Assembly (NCBI RefSeq): GCF_040802235.1
Contig: NC_133156.1
Span: forward strand, 144,505,173-144,569,172
From: Manis javanica
Lineage: Eukaryota > Chordata > Mammalia > Pholidota > Manidae
Direction: 5' to 3'
Length of the DNA stretch: 64,000 bases
Shown here: piece by piece, positions 38,611-49,900 of the stretch
How positions within the stretch are numbered: position 1 is the stretch's first letter
How the letters are laid out: each line of letters opens with the position of its first letter
Program-made: the position numbers and the translations under genes
The notes under the pieces: model-generated
The model's database searches: none
Told to the model about the DNA's origin: nothing
What the model saw: only the letters and a program-made list of their open reading frames with translations

Positions 38611-41600
38611 ATAACAAAAACAGCAACAATGAACAGTTCTAACAGGTGGGTACTTTATCAGCCTTACTTTACAGAGAAAAAAAGAGACCAGCATGGATTA
38701 AACGGCTTACATAAAATCCCAAGTGGAGTAGAGTCCACTCTGTGACCCTACAGTCTGTCTTACTTTTCTATGTTATTAATGACTTATAGCAACTGTGTCA
38801 TTAAATCCTCACATTATGTTCATATGGTGAACCTAGAACTGTCACAGTATTGAATGTCACTGAAGGTATTTCATGTAAATTCGGCTATATTTTATACAGC
38901 ATTACTTATGGAAAGGAAAGAAATTTTTGTTGTTTCATGAAATGTTTTCAATCCTTTAGAACCCTTCAAAATTTGCTATGATTTCACTATAATATCTATT
39001 ACAACTTGAATTTCATTCCATGAAACCACTGAAGCAAAGCAAATTCTATAAGCCATGGAAGCCTTTGATGTGAAATATTTATCCATTTTTGTAAATCATA
39101 GGCAGTGACTTCTCACAATAATAACTCACTTGGACCAAAGGAACAGTAAAGGGAACATTTGCTCTCTTATACATATATAATCAGTGGTTTTATGGCAGTT
39201 GGTGATGGATTTGTATTACAATAAATACAGAAAATGACCCCTCAATTTTATAGTATCTACCTCCAAAGAAGAGCTTAAAGGCATTACATAAATCCAAAGT
39301 CTTTAGACCATTTTTTCCTCTTTTTTAATATATACTTTGGGAAATAGATCCTTTTTATGTAGGAACAATTGGGAAGACTCTTCTATGCCTCATGCCCTTT
39401 CCCCTGGTATTAGGAGACATTCACCATGTCTCCTGGGCTCTGCTGGGCTGTGGCAGGTACTCAGACTTTCTCTGTTTTTGATGACCTGGGCAGTTTTGAG
39501 CAGTGCTGGCCCATTGCACTGTCCGAGTCACCTCCACTGGGATGTGTCTGATGTTTTTCTCATGATGACACTGGGGTTTTGTGTTTTGGCAGGAAGACCA
39601 CAGCGAGAAAGTGCTGTTGTCATGGCATCACACCAAAAGTTGTACAGTCAACAAGAGTAATCACGGTGGCTGTTGACCTTGATCACCTGGCTGAGGTAAT
39701 GTTTGTCAGGTGTCTCCAAGGTGATGATGATCCTCTTTTTTAAAGCTTCAGTATATATACACATTTTAGATTGCAAAGGTAAATCATCTTTACTTTTTTT
39801 TCTTCTAAATTTATCTTTCATGTATCAAAATACCTCTACAATGGCTCCTTAATGAAACCCAGACTTGAAGCTGGGTTTCTTGATTGCTTGAGGTGCTTAA
39901 AAATATTTTTGTTATTTTTTTCGTTATTGCTCATGTTTAACCTTTAATTAGGCTTAATTTATTTGGATAACTAATTGTTCAAAGTAGTGTCCTACTGAGT
40001 AAAACATGGTGTTTGATTTAGAGCCTGAACATGGAAGGCTTTGCTATGTCATCACTCTACATAACTGAATCTTGTTAGTAGCTGTTTGTTAAAGAACATG
40101 CCTTTATCTGGAGTCTTTGGTTATAACAGTTCATTTCATGTAATGACTAAAAGCTTAAGTTCACAGGCTATTTAGAAAGGAAATTCGAATCCACAAGTGG
40201 AATCGCATAGAAGAACCTGCTCATTTTATAATATTTTATACATTTTGTAATGAAGATTTCAACTCCCATGCCTAACATTAGTCATGGGCATTAGAAAAAT
40301 GATTAAATAAACATGGTTTGGAGTTGAAACTATGACCATGAGTGATTCTCAACACTTCTGTAAATCTATTGATGACTACTGTGAACCACTTGCCTATGGC
40401 ATGAGCTATGCTCTTTCCTAAATATCAGTAAGAAAGAGAAAATCAAAACTTAGTCACCTTCAGTCATTTGCCTTTTTAAGGAGCATTAATTTTTTAAAAT
40501 AAATGTTTCATTTTAAAAATGTTTCAGATTTCAAAAAGTTGCCAGGCTGGTTTGAAGAGTCCCCAGGTTCTCTAGACTTTTTCTCTATTGCTAACATCTT
40601 ACATTCTGTGGTAGTTTTGCCACAATTAGTGAGCCACCTCTTCCTATTGTGGAGAGACAACCTTCCTTCCTGAACTCCAGACACAGTCCTGCCTTTGCTC
40701 AGTAAGATTACACCAGTCAGGAGATTTGTCATGTGAATAGCCGGCTACTTTGTTACCTCAGTACATAATTGTAGTTGAGAAGAATCATACGATCTTGGGG
40801 ACATAAAACTTCAGAAATCATCCAGTCTAATTCCCACTCAAAATCATACACCAAACATATTAATATATTAAAAGTTAAAGGTCCTTTTTCTCCATATACA
40901 TTCAGCTTGCTAGCCCTGTACTATGATTTCGAGCATCATGGAATAGACCACATTGCCGTTCAGCCACAGATCTTTTTAAATATATGATGTAGGCTACGGA
41001 TTCTTGAATCTCTGCTATGGGTGGACAGTCTTCTGTTGTAACTGACCCACTCTGATGAGGCTTCCAGACGCGTCCTGGTGTCCTGCCCATCCCCTGGAGG
41101 TGTAGTTGTTGGTGATCCTCTTTTTATAAGGCAGAATTGTTCTTAGGCACGTTATCATTTCACCTCTGTTTTTCTTCCCACTAACAACCTACACTTCTGC
41201 TTAGCAGAAATCGCACAGACCCCAATAGGGAATCTTTTTTGGTACTTTTATTGGTTTTATTAGATGTGATCAGGTTTAGAGCTAAGACACTGTGACAAGC
41301 AGCTTCAGAATCTCTCTCACAAGTGGTATATTGAAGCCCTGATAATTAATCCCGTTTTAAAAACCAGAGTGCCTTGCTTACAGAAACGATGAATCCTATA
41401 TCTACTCTACTAAATGTGCATCAAAGAGGAAGCAGAAAAATGAGTTGTGGAGAATCATAAAGACCAATCAAATGAGAACAACGAAGGCTATTTACGAGAG
41501 CTGCTAGAGCAAGGCAGCTGGCCCCTGTCACTTGTTTTTGCTCAGGCAGAGGAGTGGGGAAGGTTTACAGGGCAATAGGAAGGCTTGGTGGGCCATGGTT

Positions 41601-41845
41601 GGAGGCTGTCAGTGTGGGGAAGAAGAAGGTGGGTAACTCGAAGCAGCAGAATCCTATGTGATGGGTTATGGGAGCACATTTTGCCCTAAGTTGTAAGCAG
41701 GGCAAAATTAGAGAAGATCACAGTTAATCACCAAACCCTATCTCTTTTTGGCCAATCATTATAGGGGTTGTTGGTTCGCTTCTGGGATCAGTCAGATGAG
41801 CCAGTGGTCTGCTCTCCTACAAGTCTGATGTAGAGAGAGCAGGTG
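38611..41845. other. no gene seen; unassigned intergenic DNA
   Basis: Short open frames only. No recognised repeat beyond local T runs. Confidence 0.35.
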
Positions 41846-42195
41846 GCTTCCTGGACTGGGTATGTGGATAGTGTGTCGGCTTCCTGGGCTGGTAACGTGG
41901 ATAGTGGGTCCACTTTCTGGACTGGGAATGTGTATAATGTGTCAGCTTCCTGGGGCTGGGAACGTGGACAGTGGGTCGGCTTCCTGGTCTGGGAACATGG
42001 ATAGTGGGTCGGCTTTTTGGGGTTGGGAATATGCATAGTGGGTCAGTTTCCTGGGGCTGGGAGCATGGACAGTGGGTCAGCTTCCTGGGGCTGGGAGCGT
42101 GGACAGTGGGTCGTCTTCCTGGGGCTGGGAGCGTGGATAGTGGGTCGGCTTCCTGGTCTGGGAATGCAGATAGAGGGTCAGCTTCCTGGGCTGGC
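41846..42195. repeat. minisatellite, about 34-bp unit, about 10 copies
   Basis: Tandem units built on 'gtcggcttcctggggctggg' followed by 'aacgtggacagtgg' recur every 33-35 bp with point differences and small length changes. The longest open frames across it (41971-42216 plus, 41788-42036 minus) are repeat artefacts. Confidence 0.9.
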
Positions 42196-43947
42196 AGCTG
42201 CAGGTTGTGGGGGTAGAATTCTAATTTTATATATGGTCTGGATTGTCCACTGTATATTCAGTCTCTCACATAATTGGTTTCTACAAATGTTCTTCTATCC
42301 CTTCCTTTAAATTATGCTTGAGCTGTGCATCATGGAGGTTTGTCTGGCTCTCTAGTGACACCCCAGGGGCTGGGGTAATGCATATGACATCACTCACAAT
42401 CTGTGATTCTTCAAGGTTTGCATCACGCTGCAGCGTTTCATAAAACATGTGAGTTACAGCTTAGATTGCAGTTGCTTTTAAATTAAATTAAGTATTGGGT
42501 TTGGTGGTATATAGGTAAATCTATGAAATATCAAATTTAAGAGTATTTTTGCTCTGGGAAAGATTCAGTGGATTGCAGAAAAGAAACACATAATGAAATC
42601 AGTTTTAAAATAAGTCTGCTTTTGGCAGAGTACACATTTATTTCCTGTATGATAAATCAAATTAGCGAAAGCATGAATGTCAGTCCCCCAGAACTGGTGA
42701 TATTACAGGGCTTGTAGGACTGAGCATCAAACAAGCTTAAGAAAGTCCATCAGAAGATGCATAGAAATGAATTGTAGGAAGAGGTAAACACACAGGAAAG
42801 AATAAATCTTTACTTAAAAATCATATTTCTGTGTTTTTAATGAGAAATGATTGTGGGGGTTCTTCTTCCCCAGCTGGCACTGATATATGTAGGTTGCAGA
42901 CTATGGTTCAAGTCACAGTCATTATTTATTTATTTTCTTTTCCTGCAGTTGAATCTGAACTCCTCAGAGGCAGAAACCAATTTTGTTGTTGTTTTTACTG
43001 TCATCTATCCCTGTCTACATACCTCTAATCTCTTCTCTGTAGAAAAAAAGGAGAATATCTCATTCATGAAAGGTTCTAGAAAATGTTTGTTAAACGAGTG
43101 GGTGCATGCAGAAATGAAAAGGTAGATGACTTCACTGCCTTTCTCTGGTTTGTTCAATGTGTTAATAAAACATTTTACATTCCATAGCTATTTTACCCTT
43201 GACATACCTTGTTTAGGATAGATTATGTACTTAATACTTTTGATGTCCTTCTAATATTAAATTTGAGGAATGATATTAGTTGAAATACAATATCCAAACT
43301 GAAAAACTAGTGTATATTTCCCATTAGGACTCACTGGGAATCTTTGGCCCTAAGTAATTTATCAGTGAGGATCTAAACAAGAAAAGGGAAAACATTTCAT
43401 GAGTTTAAAGCAGAGAATTGAAACCGCATTGCTTATACATGTGATGGAAACACCACGGATCTGAATGAATTGGTGAAGCTACCCAGAGATGAGCCACACA
43501 GGAGGCTATTACCCTACAGGCTGGAAGCTCAAAGGCAGAAGGCAGGTCCTAGTCCAGTGCCGGATCACCCATAGGCCGGAACATGCACAGAATTCTGTCT
43601 GGACCTAGAGGAGACTCAGCCACTGCCAAAGATTCCACCAACACTAGAAGGAGGGGAAGAAGTGCTCTGGGTTCTCCCTTCCCTTCATACCCCCATGTCC
43701 TGCCGGAACCTTCTGTTGGTGGATCCTGCCAGAACAAAGTTGTCATGGGAGAAGAGGAAGTACACTTGCAGAGCTGGACCCTGTGATGAAGAGTAGGGTG
43801 GGGAAGGGGTGAAGAAGGGATGAGGACCAATAACCTATCAGCAGTCCATGGTGAGGGAGAGGAGGCATTCATAACAAATATCCCCCCTGACTCTGCTGGC
43901 TGATGGTGATCAACTTATTAACTCAGATGAGGCAATCCTCTGCCAGA
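42196..43947. other. no gene seen; left flank of the provirus
   Basis: No recognisable gene. The last part (about 43870-43951) is the left half of the sequence into which the provirus inserted and presumably belongs to the same LTR-like element that resumes at 54182. Confidence 0.35.
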
Positions 43948-43951
43948 GGAG
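43948..43951. repeat. target-site duplication, left copy (GGAG)
   Basis: The GGAG directly before the TGTTAGG LTR edge matches the GGAG directly after the other LTR (54178-54181). Gammaretroviral integration duplicates 4 bp. Confidence 0.9.
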
Positions 43952-44796
43952 TGTTAGGATCCAGGCTTCCGAGGCTTCCCCAGAGAACAAACTACACAGG
44001 CATAGAGATGTAAATTCAAGCAAAGTCTTTATTCAGCTAGCTAGCTGAGGTCCAAGTCAGCCCGATGCAGCGGGTCTCAACAAGGACCTCGAGCACTCAG
44101 AGCCAAGGGTTTATATAGCAATTTCAAAGCACTTAACTCATAGCAATTTTCTATAACTATACATTATTCTTGCAAGACATATATCCTGGGGTTAAGCAAG
44201 GGCAGGGTAAGACTACTCCTCAATGGTTAGGGAGGTTCTGCACGATAAGCTTGGTATGTAAGATTTACTGACCAAGGTTAGCTGACCAAGGGTCACAGCT
44301 GCCCACCACCCGGTGCTCATGATAAACTTGTTTTTCAAGGCCTTACCCAGGCCCAGGGTTTTTTTTTTTTTTTTTGCTTAGATTCTACATTTCCCCACTT
44401 TCCTTTGACCATTCCAATCATGGAATGTTTGTTTCTTCCTGCTGTGTGAGTGAATGATACTGCGGTCTCAGCATTAGCACCTGAACAGCACTCACTCTTT
44501 CCCTAACAAAGGCTATTAGCCGGTTTAAGATACAGGGACCTAAAGTGAGAAGCAGTATAAGAATAAGCAAGGGCCCTGCCAGGGTGGATATCAGGGTTGT
44601 AAACCATGGGGATTTAGTAAACTAGGATTCAAATAGCCCTTGGCTGGCCTCTCACTCTCTCTCTTCCTTTGATCTGGTCTCTCTCTAAGTTTAGACATTG
44701 AATCTCTTACTATTCCGGAATGGTCTGCTGTTAAGGTTTAGCTAAGTTTTGTTAGTTCTTTTTCCTGACTCTTAATGCTCTCTGCACTCCTTTACA
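43952..44796 (-). repeat. 3' LTR of the provirus
   Basis: 845 bp, TGTTAGG...CTTTACA on the plus strand. In the element's sense it has U3, a TATATAA box (complement of 44111-44117), and AATAAA (complement of 44028-44033) about 80 nt further on, giving an R of about 75 nt and a U5 of about 58 nt. A 16-nt perfect palindrome (TCAGCTAGCTAGCTGA, 44033-44048) overlaps the poly(A) signal. Differences from the 5' LTR are two adjacent edge bases (ATCC/GCCC), four single substitutions elsewhere, and a T-run of 17 against 16. Confidence 0.95.
44028..44033 (-). terminator. polyadenylation signal AATAAA in the 3' LTR
   Basis: The complement of TTTATT lies just 5' of the expected R/U5 border and directly beside the 16-nt palindrome, which could form a hairpin presenting the signal. 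Confidence 0.8.
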
Positions 44797-44812
44797 TTTC
44801 CCCCCTTTTCTT
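44797..44812 (-). promoter_or_regulatory. polypurine tract
   Basis: In sense this is AAGAAAAGGGGGGAAA, ending exactly at the TG of the 3' LTR and starting 2 nt after the env stop codon. It is the RNase H-resistant primer for plus-strand DNA. Confidence 0.93.
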
Positions 44813-44814
44813 GA

Positions 44815-46617
44815 TTAGACTGTGGAATCTTCCACAGCGGCATCTGGGTCCTGATACCTTTGACGAAGGACTAAGAGTTGGACAGTGTCAATTCTTTCCT
44901 GCACAAACTTAACAAGCCTGTTAATTATGCACGGGCCAATCGTAAACAGCAACAGCAGGATGACGAGCGGCCCCGCAACGGCCGAGAGAAGGGTAGCAAA
45001 CCAAGGCTTGTATTTGAACCAAGACTCAAACCAGCCTTCGCTACTTTCATATTCTTTACGCCTCTTCTCTAAATCTTTTTTCAGTTTGGCCAAGGAATCT
45101 CTGACTGCACCTGTTTTGTCTACATAGAAACAGCACTCTTCTCTTAAGGCTGCGCATAACCCACCTTCCTTTAAGAACAAGAGGTCCAGGCCTCTTCGGT
45201 TCTGTAGGATCACCTCGGACAAGGAGGTGAGGGATTGCTCTAGGTCTGATATTGTCTGTTGGAGTTGTTCTAGGTCTCTGTCGATTGCCAGCCTCAGGGC
45301 TGTGAGCCCCTTTTCTCGAGTTACAAGGGCTGCAACCCCCGTGCTTGCCCCTGCCATCCCTAGGGTGAAGAGGGTTCCAATGGTCAGGGCGGTAACAACC
45401 TCCCTCTTGCTCCAGTGGGGGCTCAGCCTTTCTTCCCAATAAGAAAGGAGAGATTCATGAGAATGATACATTAGGCGAGGTAGAAGGGCCACCAGCACAC
45501 AAAAGTCACTGTTAGCATTGAACACAGAGGTGGATAGGGCCGGAGTGAGGCCTGTCTTTGAGCAGAGCCACCAGCCCGAGGAGGGTATAATCCACTTTCC
45601 CTGCTCCCACGTAGTGTTATTATAGGAGGAGCATAACTGGCTCTGGGTCGTCGGGACTGTGCCTACACACGTACCAACGACTGAGACTTGAGCGATTGTA
45701 AGTCCCCACGGTCTCCCATCCCAGTAAGTGGGATGGGAGTTGTTGATAGTGTAGGAGCCATTTATCCCGATTGCCTCATAGAAGGGGGGTGAACCTGGGT
45801 AGCATAGCCAACAGGGATCGGTGAGGGAGGAAGTGGTGTGGTTAAGAGTCTCTACAACTGCCTGTACCATTTCCCACATGGGATTATCTAACCCGGAGGA
45901 GGTGTGCTGGGCCCACAACCCAGAGGTCGATGGACTCGGTCCTCTCGTGGGCTCTGGAGCAAGCGTTCTGGTCAGCATTTTTTCATCCTTTTTACTCAGG
46001 CCCTTGTCTTGGATTGAAGGTTTCTGAGGATTTATGACCGGGTTGGGACCTAAGGCTTTCTTGACTATTGGCTCAACTTTTAATTTGACTCGGATAAGGG
46101 TTCCAAAGGGAGGGGTCTGATAAAGATATAGGCCCCAGGTTAACCCTGTCTGCCATTGGGTGTTTTTTTTTCCTTGTTCTGTGAACTGGAGCTTGAGCAG
46201 ATTACAGTCTGGGCTGTACCTAGTTTGGGTGCACGGTTTAACAAATGAGAGAGTGATGAGCTGAGGAGTTACTTGCCACTTCCACTCTCCGTCATTGGTG
46301 GTAACACAACTCCAGCGTGCACAGTATCGGGCCTCAGCCCCTCCACACTGCTGCTTCGCTGGCCCTGTTCGAAACCCTGGGCACGCATAAAACCCATTTC
46401 GACTCACAGAGACTCTGCGCTGCTTTTCTCGCCAGTCTCCTCCTCCCATTCCAACAGGACAGAACTGAGGGGTGCAGGGAAGAGGGAGGCCTGAATGCTG
46501 ACTCTTGCCTTTTCCGCCTCTCTTTTCTAAGTCCGCTACTCTATCTAGGTTAAAGTACAGGTTAGGGAACCACGTGCCTAAGGGGAGTCGTGTGGGAAGT
46601 GCGGTTGTATATTTCAT
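44815..46617 (-). pseudogene. env: env: SU and TM body (signal peptide out of frame)
   Basis: An open frame of 600 codons encodes most of a gammaretroviral envelope glycoprotein, which binds the receptor (SU) and fuses membranes (TM). Visible are a Cys-rich N-terminal SU half, a Pro/Ser-rich linker (about 190-235), CWLC (269-272), several N-glycosylation sequons (NHT, NGS, NNS, NNT), a hydrophobic fusion peptide-like stretch (about 406-430), a heptad-rich coil, the immunosuppressive-type segment (about 471-487), the CX6CC motif (C488, C495, C496) and a membrane anchor (about 540-562). The SU/TM junction reads W-S-K-R and so lacks the P4 Arg of a strong furin site. The ATG at 46617 is internal: the natural signal peptide lies upstream in another frame (46562-46720), so the protein as encoded would not enter the secretory pathway. 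It ends 2 nt before the polypurine tract. Confidence 0.9.
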
Positions 46618-46720
46618 GAGTTTCCCAGTTCTCTATTTCCCAGGTGAGCTGATAGGGGACATGGGGGTTAGGGTTCTGGTGGGTTGGAGGTAGCAGGAGC
46701 ATCAGAATCACCAATAGCAT
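46562..46720 (-). pseudogene. env signal-peptide fragment, separated by a frame change
   Basis: An ATG at 46720 starts a 52-codon frame with the hydrophobic leader MLLVILMLLLPP, then an SU-like N-terminus with QLTWEIENWE, and stops at 46562. The main env frame has a stop upstream at 46633-46635, so the frame change must lie between about 46565 and 46632. This is the expected start of env: it overlaps a pol-like tail in another frame, as is usual in gammaretroviruses. Confidence 0.75.
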
Positions 46721-46893
46721 GGTTCTTTTTATACAAGCGAAGCTTGAGGGGGTTATTAGTCTGAGTTACCCACCAATCCGGGCCCGGCGGGGGTCGCTGT
46801 TCTGTGTCGTCTCATGTAAACAGGGTCTCTCACCCAGAACTGATGAGGTACCGAAAGGTCCTCTGGCCGATAGGCTTCCTGGATGGACAACTT
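46668..46893 (-). pseudogene. second, degenerate pol C-terminal tail
   Basis: After the intact pol stop at 46935 a second integrase-tail-like sequence follows. One frame (46756-46893) has IQEAYRPEDLSVPHQFWVRD then PVYMRRHRTAT, comparable to GDIVWVKRHQVKT of the intact integrase end. A neighbouring frame continues with PDWWVTQTNNPLKLRLYKK, comparable to the intact Pol end HPANPLKLHLSRR, and overlaps the env signal peptide. The nucleotide sequences of the two tails differ strongly, so this is not a recent duplication. The likely explanation is recombination that brought in an env with its own pol edge. Confidence 0.6.
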
Positions 46894-46934
46894 CTAGGAG
46901 CCGGTCCCATTGCCTCGATGAGATGTGGCTCCTT

Positions 46935-49900
46935 TCATCTTCGGCTTAGGTGTAGTTTTAAGGGATTGGCAGGATGCTGCTGCACCTTCCACTTTTCCTT
47001 ACAGGCCCCTGGGTCTTTATGAGGCAGGACCTTCCGAACGTGGGTGTGGTGTACCCAGGGAGCGATACCATCAACCTTGAGAGCAGTGGGGGTGGTAAAC
47101 AATACAACATAAGGTCCTTTCCACCTGGGCTCGAGAGTCTTCACTTGATGTCTTTTGACCCATACTATATCCCCTGGGACTATGCCATGTTCCGGGCTCG
47201 GAATTTTCCCGCCCTCATAATATGCTCTGATCAGGGGCCAGATTTCTTGCTGCACTTTAGCAAGAACTTGCAACACATTCAGATAGTCAGGGGCCAGGTC
47301 CTCTGCATCGGGAAGCTGCACTCGTCGAGTTATAGGTGGAGGGGCCCCATACATTATCTCAAATGGAGTTAAACCATGTACATAGGGGGAGTTCCGAGCA
47401 CGGAAGATGGCTAAGGGAAGGAGAGTCACCCAGTCCCCACCAGTCTCCAATACCAATTTAGAAAGGGTCTCTTTCAAGGTCCAATTCATTCTCTCTACCT
47501 GCCCAGAGCTTTGTGGGTTATAAGCACAATGTAACTTCCAATCTACTCCCAAAGCTAGGGCTAGTCCTTGCAGGACTTTGCTAACGAAAGCCAGGCCATT
47601 ATCGGAACCTATTGCTTCAGGGACCCCATATCTGGGGATGATTTCTTCAATTAATCTTTTTGCTACTACCTGGCTAGTCTCATGCTTGGTTGGAAAGGCC
47701 TCCACCCACCCAGAGAAAGTATCTACCATAACTAGCAAATACCTGTATCCATACTTCCCTGGTTTTATTTTGGTGAAGTCTATTTCCCAATTCCTCCCTG
47801 GAGCCCTCCCCCTTTCCCGAGTACCTGCTGGGTGCAGCCCTCTTGGGGCTGGTCTTAGCATTGCACAGCTACTGCATTCTTTCATGATCTGGCGAGTCAC
47901 CTCATTCTGGTGGGGAAACACCAACTGCGCAGACTGGAAAAGGCTGAGCAGTTTTTTTCCACCTAGATGGGTGGACTTATGCAGATTAGCAAGCAGGTAC
48001 TGTCCTAATGCTTCTGGCAAGATCAATCTACCCTCCTGGTCCCTACCCCAATGTCCCTCTCCAAACACTTCCCCCGGGACTTGTTTCCTAATCCACTCAA
48101 GATCTTGAGGGGAATACTCAGGTTTGGGCGGCAGTGCGGGCAGTTCAGGTATGGGTATTTCGAGGGCCGCAAGCACAAGAGAGTCTGAGAGGGCTGCCCT
48201 TTTAGCTTCTGCATCTGCATGGCTGTTGCCGATGGCCTCGGGTGTCTTCTTTGATTGGTGGCCCGGTACATGTATAACTGCTACCGCTTTAGGTTTTTCA
48301 ACAGCAGCTAATAGTCTTTGGACTTCTTGCAGATTCCTCAGTCCCTTCCCTTCCGCGGAACAGAATCCTCTTTCTTGGTAGATGGCACCATGGACATGGA
48401 CAGTGCCAAAGGCGTATCTGCTATCTGTGTAAATGTTGGCCCGCTTTCCTTCTGCTCTTTCCAGGGCCTCAGCGAGAGCAATAAGTTCCGCCTTCTGTGC
48501 TGAGGTGCCAGGGGGCAGAGCTGTGCTCCAGACAACTTCCCCATCGTGGGTTACTACTGCTGCCCCTGCTCTCCTGACCCCCTCCTGCACAAAGCTGCTC
48601 CCATCCGTATACCAATTTAGCTCACAGTTCAGTAACGGTGTGTCTTTCAGGTCTGCTCGCACCTGGATAATTTCGGAAAGGATATCTCTACAGTCATGGA
48701 TGGGGGTCGTCAGATCTGGGTCCGGCAGAAGGGTGGCAGGATTTAGGGTTACCGGGTCAGAGAAGGCGATTCGGGGAGAATCTAGTAGGAGCCCTTGATA
48801 GTGGGTGAGTCTTGCATTCGTCATCCATTTTCCTGGAGGATGCTTCAGGATCCCCTCCACGGTATGTGGGGCTGTTATTCTCAGATTTTGGCCAAAAGTC
48901 AGCTTGTCTGCCTCTTTTACCAGTAGAGCGATGGCTGCTAGGATACGCAGACAAGGTGGCCACCCGGAGGCCACTGGGTCTAGCCGCTTAGACAAATAAG
49001 CCACAGATCTCTTCCACGGGCCCAGCTGCTGAGCCAGAACTCCTTTAGCCACTCCCTTCTTTTCATCTACAAACAGGGTAAAGGGTTTTTCTGGGTCTGG
49101 CAGAGATAGGGCGGGGGCCCGGAGGAGAGCTTCTTTTAGTCTGTCAAACGCCTCTTGTTGTTCCTGCATCCATTGCCAGCCCGGCCCTTCTTTGGTTGCT
49201 TCATATAGTGGTCGGGCTATTTCTGCGTACCCTGGAATCCAGAGCCTGCAAAACCCGGCTGAGCCAAGAAATTCTCTCACTCCCCGGGGTGAGGAAGGGA
49301 TGGGGATAGCCAGGACAGTTTGCTTCATGGCCTGTGTTAGCCATCTGGCCCCATTAGATATTGTGTACCCCAAGTAGACTACTGACCTCTGACAGATGTG
49401 GGCTTTCTTGGCGCTGGCTCGATATCCCAGTTCACCTAGTTCAGCCAGCAAGTTCCCCGTGGCTTCTTCGCACTCTTCACGGGTTTCTGTGGCCAGCAAC
49501 AGGTCATCTACATACTGCAGCAACGTCACGTGGGGGTGGCTCCTGCGAAAGGGCTCCAAGTCCTGGCTTAGGGCTTCATTGAATAAGGTGGGAGAGTTCT
49601 TGAAGCCCTGAGTCAGTCTAGTCCAAGTAAGCTGCCCTTTTCTTCCTCCCCCTGGCTCTTGCCACTCAAAGGCAAACAAAGGCTGACTAACTTCAGAGAG
49701 TGGAATACTAAAGAAGGCATCTTTCAGGTCCAGAGTAGTATACCACACATGCGTGGGTGGCAGGTGGCTGAGTAAGGTGTAAGGGTTGGGCACTGTAGAG
49801 TGGATGTCTTCTACCCTCTCATTGACTTTCCGCAAGTCTTGCACTGGCCTATAATCTTTACTGCCAGGCTTCCTCACTGGAAGCAGAGGCGTATTCCATG

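Noticed and set aside
47578..48108. Plus-strand open frame of 176 codons antisense to pol
   Set aside because: It mirrors the integrase/RNase H coding sequence and has no independent features; shadow of pol.
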